A stretch of 45,012 nt of DNA. It comes from HGM04593 sp964423665 (lineage in GTDB: Bacteria > Bacteroidota > Bacteroidia > Bacteroidales > Bacteroidaceae). The DNA lies in contig CAYRFX010000010.1 of assembly GCA_964423665.1 (NCBI GenBank), forward strand, positions 1-45,012, given 5' to 3'. Made by a program: the position numbers and the translations under genes. The notes beneath the pieces are model-generated. The model was not told the DNA's origin, searched no databases, and saw only the letters and a list, made by a program, of their open reading frames with translations. Shown here piece after piece: positions 41,741 to 45,012 of the stretch. Position 1 is the first letter of the stretch. Each line of letters starts with the position of its first letter.

Positions 41741-41779
41741 ACAAAAGTTGGCAGGATTTTTAATCTTGCCAACTTTTGT
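41741..41779. terminator. Convergent terminator overlapping the esterase C-terminus
   Basis: ACAAAAGTTGGCA (41741-41753) pairs perfectly with TGCCAACTTTTGT (41767-41779). It serves both the CPBP gene and the minus-strand esterase; its right arm is also the last coding codons (S-W-Q-D-stop) of the esterase. Confidence 0.8.
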
Positions 41780-42374
41780 TTATATCTGTTCCAAGCAACT
41801 CCTGTAACAGGGGTAAAATAATATTCTTCACAATCTTGTCGTTGAGACGATGCTCACCGTCGAACCACCGGCAACGATCCTCGCCATAGAGGCTTGCCAT
41901 GAGGGGCTGAAAATGCACCACGGGGTCTTTGTCACCGAACAGCCCTATCACAAGTTGCTTTTCCTGCTCATTTATGCCGGCAAACTGGTCTTTTTCCATC
42001 TGCTTGAAACGCTCAACCACACTCTTGTCGATGCGGAATTCCGTAGCACCATCTTGCCGCTTAGCAGTATATTTATTACGCCCCATTTTGCCAAAGAGCA
42101 ACGAACGGGACATCTCGAACGAGGGGTTAACCACTATACGCGGCACACCCCACAGCTGCTGCGTGTACATTCCGCCCATGGAGGTACCAACAACAATCTC
42201 CGGCTTCTCGCGCTCTATAATGGAACGCAGAAGCTCCAATGCCTCAAAGGGATCTACCGGAAGGTCGGGGGCTATCACCTGCCAATGAGGCAGATAGTGA
42301 CGCAACGTCATCACCGTGCCCGAACTGCCCGATGATGCAAAACCATGAACATACATTATTTTTCTTCTCTCCAT
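41760..42374 (-). CDS. YqiA-like alpha/beta-hydrolase (esterase)
   Basis: This 204-residue protein is a small alpha/beta-hydrolase. The oxyanion region is MYVHGFASSGSSGT, the nucleophile elbow is VVGTSMGGMYTQQLW (Ser near 86), the acid is likely in LFGDKDPVV, and the His in WFDGEHRLND. The size and order match YqiA-type esterases, which have no lid domain. It lies 18 bases after trpB2 on the same strand, so it is probably read with it, although the link to tryptophan is not obvious. Confidence 0.85.
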   Translation of the reverse strand: MERRKIMYVHGFASSGSSGTVMTLRHYLPHWQVIAPDLPVDPFEALELLRSIIEREKPEIVVGTSMGGMYTQQLWGVPRIVVNPSFEMSRSLLFGKMGRNKYTAKRQDGATEFRIDKSVVERFKQMEKDQFAGINEQEKQLVIGLFGDKDPVVHFQPLMASLYGEDRCRWFDGEHRLNDKIVKNIILPLLQELLGTDINKSWQD

Positions 42375-42392
42375 AGGCGCGTTATTTATGGC

Positions 42393-43751
42393 TTACTCTT
42401 TTATTGAGCCTTTGAGATTCTGCTCAATCTCCTCATCGCTTATCGTATGGTTGCCAAGGCTACCCGATATATATTGGTTATACGATGGCATATCCATGAG
42501 CCCATGCCCCGAGAGTGCAAAAAGCAACACTTTCTCCTCGCCGGTCTCTTTGCATTTCAACGCCTCGTTGATGGTGGCTGCAATAGCGTGGCACGATTCC
42601 GGCGCAGGCACAATACCTTCGGTCTTTGCAAAGAGCAGACCTGCCTTAAAAGAATCGAGCTGGCTGATATCTGTTGCCTCCATAAGCCCATCTTTGAGCA
42701 ACTGCGACACTATTACACCCGCACCGTGGTAACGCAAGCCCCCGGCATGAATATTGGCAGGCTTGAATTTATGACCGAGAGAGAACATTGGCATAAGAGG
42801 TGTGTAACCGGTCTCATCGCCAAAGTCGTAACAGAAACGCCCGCGAGTGAGTTTGGGACACGACTCGGGCTCGGCTGCCACAAAGCGCGTTTTCTTCCCC
42901 TCCTTTATATTGTGGCGCATAAAAGGAAAGGCTATACCCGAAAAGTTTGAACCGCCGCCAAAGCATGCAATAACAACATCGGGGTACTCACCCGCCATAG
43001 CCATCTGCTTCTCCGCCTCCAGACCTATGATTGTCTGATGCAGGCTCACATGGCTCATAACCGAGCCGAGAGCATATTTACAGTTTGGAGTAGTCATCGC
43101 AAGCTCCACAGCCTCGCTGATTGCCGTGCCGAGTGAACCTTGATGGTTGGGCATCTGCGTGATAATATCCTTGCCTGCGCGGGTGGACATCGAGGGCGAG
43201 GGGGTTACCTGCGCACCAAATGCCTGCATCACACTGCGACGATAGGGTTTCTGCTCGTAGCTCAGTTTCACCTGATAAACAGCACACTCCACACCAAAAG
43301 CCTTTGCAGCGTAGGAAAGGGCTGTACCCCACTGCCCCGCTCCAGTTTCGGTCGTAACATTGGTTGTACCCTCAATCTTGCAATAGTATGCCTGTGGCAA
43401 AGCGGAGTTCAGTTTGTGAGAACCAACGGGGCTCACACTCTCATTCTTAAAATATATATGCGCGGGAGTGCCCAAGGCCTCTTCAAGAGCATACGCACGC
43501 ACCAATGGAGTTGAGCGGTAGTAGCGATACATCTCCTGCACCGGCTCGGGAATATCAATCCAGGTATCGGTGAAATTAAGTTCCTGTGCTGCCGACTCCT
43601 TTGTGAGCAGTTTCGACAACTCTTCAACCGTGACAGGCTCGTGTGTTTGAGGGTTTAGCATCGGCTGAGGCTTGTTTGGCATATCTGCCTGAATATTATA
43701 CCATTGTGTAGGTATCTCACTCTCTTGCAAAAAGAAACGTTTCTGTTTCAT
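42393..43751 (-). CDS. trpB2: Tryptophan synthase beta chain, TrpB2 type
   Basis: This 452-residue PLP enzyme condenses indole with serine to give tryptophan. The PLP lysine is K113 in GSHKLNSA, the substrate region is TTETGAGQWGTALSYAAKAF, and the phosphate loop is CFGGGSNF. The extra N-terminal 60 residues and a length of about 450 (against about 400) put it in the TrpB2 group, which often works without TrpA to salvage free indole. It is not next to other trp genes. Expression is controlled by a Trp-codon leader and attenuator directly upstream, which supports a role in tryptophan supply. Confidence 0.95.
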   Translation of the reverse strand: MKQKRFFLQESEIPTQWYNIQADMPNKPQPMLNPQTHEPVTVEELSKLLTKESAAQELNFTDTWIDIPEPVQEMYRYYRSTPLVRAYALEEALGTPAHIYFKNESVSPVGSHKLNSALPQAYYCKIEGTTNVTTETGAGQWGTALSYAAKAFGVECAVYQVKLSYEQKPYRRSVMQAFGAQVTPSPSMSTRAGKDIITQMPNHQGSLGTAISEAVELAMTTPNCKYALGSVMSHVSLHQTIIGLEAEKQMAMAGEYPDVVIACFGGGSNFSGIAFPFMRHNIKEGKKTRFVAAEPESCPKLTRGRFCYDFGDETGYTPLMPMFSLGHKFKPANIHAGGLRYHGAGVIVSQLLKDGLMEATDISQLDSFKAGLLFAKTEGIVPAPESCHAIAATINEALKCKETGEEKVLLFALSGHGLMDMPSYNQYISGSLGNHTISDEEIEQNLKGSIKE

Positions 43752-43788
43752 AATAGTATTGTTTATTTTTTTATTTCAAATTTAATGG

Positions 43789-43821
43789 AAAAAGAAAGGA
43801 CCGACCTCGTGAGGACGGTCC
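43789..43821 (-). terminator. Attenuator terminator in the trpB2 leader
   Basis: On the minus strand GGACCG-T-CCTC pairs with GAGG-T-CGGTCC (43821 to 43798), followed by TTTCTTTTT, about 40 bases before the trpB2 ATG. The inner CTCACGAG of this hairpin (43813-43806) can instead pair with CTCGTGAG at the end of the leader peptide (43875-43868), giving a mutually exclusive antiterminator. Confidence 0.88.
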
Positions 43822-43868
43822 CTGTATTTCATAAACCTTGACTGTTTACAGATACAAGCGACAAGTGC

Positions 43869-43925
43869 TCACGAGAGTTTCCCCGGGAGACGCCACCACC
43901 AATATCTGTTCACATTGCTTCTCAT
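43869..43925 (-). CDS. trp leader peptide with three Trp codons
   Basis: An 18-codon minus-strand frame reads MRSNVNRYWWWRLPGKLS-stop. Codons 9-11 are TGG TGG TGG (43901-43893). It starts about 47 bases after the predicted transcription start and ends in TGA within the antiterminator segment. If the ribosome stalls at the Trp codons, CTCGTGAG is left free to disrupt the terminator; if it reaches the stop codon, it covers that segment and the terminator forms. The peptide has no role other than to be translated. Confidence 0.9.
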   Translation of the reverse strand: MRSNVNRYWWWRLPGKLS

Positions 43926-43978
43926 ATCTCTTTTATAATATTTATAGCTCAAGGACTACGCCTTCTTTTTCTTCGTTG

Positions 43979-44009
43979 CGAATATATACATATTTTTTCT
44001 CTCAACAAA
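43979..44009 (-). promoter_or_regulatory. Promoter of the trpB2 leader
   Basis: On the minus strand TTTG (44009-44006), a 19-base spacer, and TATATTCG (43986-43979), a one-base variant of the -7 consensus, place transcription start near 43972, giving a leader of about 220 bases. Confidence 0.7.
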
Positions 44010-44033
44010 TTTTTCGGGAAAAATTCTATAAGA

Positions 44034-44735
44034 TTATTCAAAATAGAGAGAAAGAACCACCATCTTGGTAACCACTTTATCAACCGACTGTGTGAACTTG
44101 AGAATATTCTCATCGAGCAGGTCTTTGCGGTCCTTGTCAAGCACATCTACGAGGCTGAAGGCAAACTTCAACTCGGGTATCAGTTTGAAGAAGGGGAGAT
44201 AAAAATCGCAACCGAAACCAACCTCGAACATACAATCGAATTTCTTGAAGAGTATAGGACGCTGCTTCTTCACCGTGAGGTTCATCATGGGCGCAATACC
44301 CGCTGTGAGATAGGGGCGATAGTTGTTGAAACGCTCGGCAGAGTATTTCACATGCAGAGGAAATGCCAAATAGGTTGTCTTCACCTGCTGACGCTCTTTT
44401 GTCCCGCTCTCCTGTTCGCGAAAAACAATAGTATTCTGTCCAAAATGCAGAGTGGGAAGCGCGCGCAGAGAGAAATGCGTGCTCAAACGCCAGTCGGCAA
44501 GCACACCCACCGTGAAACCGGGATTATAGCTTGCAATATCGGCATACCACTGCTCGCCCGTTTCGGTAACAAAACCGTTATTCATAAATTCCATATCCTG
44601 CATGTGGACACCCACAAAAAAACCATAGTGCAGGCGACGATAATCTATATATGGCTTGTTCTGCACCTTGCGTTCCTGTGCAAAAACAGCAAGCGGGAGC
44701 ACCAGCAATAACAATATGTATAAAATCTTCTTCAT
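44034..44735 (-). CDS. PorT-like outer-membrane beta-barrel protein
   Basis: This 233-residue protein has a signal peptide (MKKILYILLLLVLPLAVFAQ, cut after AQ). The mature part resembles the PorT family: YRRLHYGFFVGVHMQDMEF, a WYADIASYNPGFTVGVLADWRL strand region, RPYLTAGI, FKLIPELKFAFSL and a final aromatic-ending strand LSLYFE. PorT is an outer-membrane protein needed for type IX secretion in Porphyromonas, but PorT-like barrels also exist in species without that system, so the role here is open. It is divergent from the ferredoxin gene. Confidence 0.82.
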   Translation of the reverse strand: MKKILYILLLLVLPLAVFAQERKVQNKPYIDYRRLHYGFFVGVHMQDMEFMNNGFVTETGEQWYADIASYNPGFTVGVLADWRLSTHFSLRALPTLHFGQNTIVFREQESGTKERQQVKTTYLAFPLHVKYSAERFNNYRPYLTAGIAPMMNLTVKKQRPILFKKFDCMFEVGFGCDFYLPFFKLIPELKFAFSLVDVLDKDRKDLLDENILKFTQSVDKVVTKMVVLSLYFE

Positions 44736-44823
44736 CTATATAAACAGCCGGGATTACTTGGTTACCCGGGGATACTTTATGTTTCTTATTCAATAACGCA
44801 CATTGCGGGCTAATATTGCAGTA

Positions 44824-44831
44824 CAAAGGTA
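44824..44831 (-). promoter_or_regulatory. -7 box (TACCTTTG) of the PorT-like gene
   Basis: TACCTTTG on the minus strand, about 90 bases before the start codon. No clear -33 TTTG. The leader between them contains a GTTACCCGGGG-type hairpin region (44754-44773) of unknown role. Confidence 0.5.
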
Positions 44832-44880
44832 GAAAAAGAGAAAATAGATAATTGTAAAAATATGTTAAATTAGTTATTTA

Positions 44881-44913
44881 TTGAATAGCATATCCCAAAA
44901 AACAGTATCTTCG
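44881..44913 (+). promoter_or_regulatory. Promoter of the ferredoxin gene
   Basis: TTGA at 44881-44884, a 21-base spacer and TATCTTCG at 44906-44913, 32 bases before the ATG at 44946. Confidence 0.6.
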
Positions 44914-44945
44914 TGGCGGATAATACAAATTAAATATTTACAACT

Positions 44946-45012
44946 ATGGCTTACGTTATTTCAGATGACTGCGTTGCTTGCGGTACATGTATCGACGAGT
45001 GTCCTCAGGGTG
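44946..45012 (+). CDS. 4Fe-4S ferredoxin, 5' end only
   Basis: The first 22 residues are visible: MAYVISDDCVACGTCIDECP, then QG. The CxxCxxCxxxCP iron-sulfur signature at residues 9-20 marks a clostridial-type 2[4Fe-4S] ferredoxin of about 56 residues, an electron carrier in the cytosol. The rest lies beyond the window. Confidence 0.93.
   Translation, partial: MAYVISDDCVACGTCIDECPQG

Noticed and set aside
41850..42335. Plus-strand open frame opposite the esterase
   Set aside because: It is a shadow of the minus-strand esterase, which has clear catalytic motifs.

Overview
The window looks like a chromosomal segment of a Bacteroidales bacterium. Evidence: many start sites are preceded by the Bacteroidetes promoter pattern (-33 TTTG, about 20 bases, -7 TAnnTTTG), Shine-Dalgarno sequences are weak, and there is a PorT-like outer-membrane barrel, a TrpB2-type tryptophan synthase, a YkvA protein and an NrtR-type Nudix regulator. 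Ordinary chromosomal genes sit at both ends: an aquaporin at the left edge (1-580), and at the right tRNA-CAT, a HAD phosphatase, ribF, a CPBP protease, an esterase, trpB2, a PorT-like gene and a ferredoxin (39 kb to the end).

Region A (861-12756) is one long co-directional operon closed by a strong terminator. It encodes a sigma-like factor overlapping a small anti-sigma-like protein, two DUF697-like membrane proteins, two M48 metalloproteases (one with a C-terminal zinc ribbon), a 790-residue dynamin-like GTPase, three related small P-loop GTPases, and two tail-anchored partners of the last two GTPases. The GTPase/tail-anchor pair is tandemly duplicated. I read this as a self-regulated GTPase-protease system acting at the inner membrane. 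The GTPases recall the TRAFAC-type GTPases of bacterial conflict systems, but the whole assembly is not one I recognise as described.

Region B (13108-21568) pairs TerB-like proteins with a calcium P-type ATPase: a large membrane TerB-like protein, then two paralogous TerB-like proteins flanking the ATPase. Region C (21742-24017) holds very small proteins: an EF-Tu domain II-like barrel with a hydrophobic tail and a probable frameshift at its start, two glycine-zipper proteins, and a stand-alone protein resembling the C-terminal domain of FtsZ without its GTPase domain. Region D (24156-28428) is an operon of an acidic coiled-coil protein, a hydrophobic/amphipathic protein, a Ycf46-like AAA ATPase and a formylglycine-generating-enzyme-fold protein whose C-terminus looks like a diversified surface. 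Together A-D form a large stress or conflict island with no integrase in view.

Region E (29582-33277) is a compact ADP-ribose-linked operon: an NrtR-type regulator with two copies of an inverted-repeat operator over its own promoter, a small unknown protein, and an ADP-ribosylglycohydrolase / dual-specificity phosphatase / ADP-ribosylglycohydrolase fusion. Region F (35.3-39.2 kb) is a scarred, AT-rich stretch with an HsdR fragment, an orphan gene, an 18-base copy of a tRNA anticodon arm, and a DUF234-type ATPase.

On the minus strand, trpB2 is preceded by a complete ribosome-mediated attenuator: promoter, an 18-codon leader peptide with three consecutive Trp codons, an antiterminator pairing and a terminator hairpin. 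All protein family calls are by eye; no database search was run.
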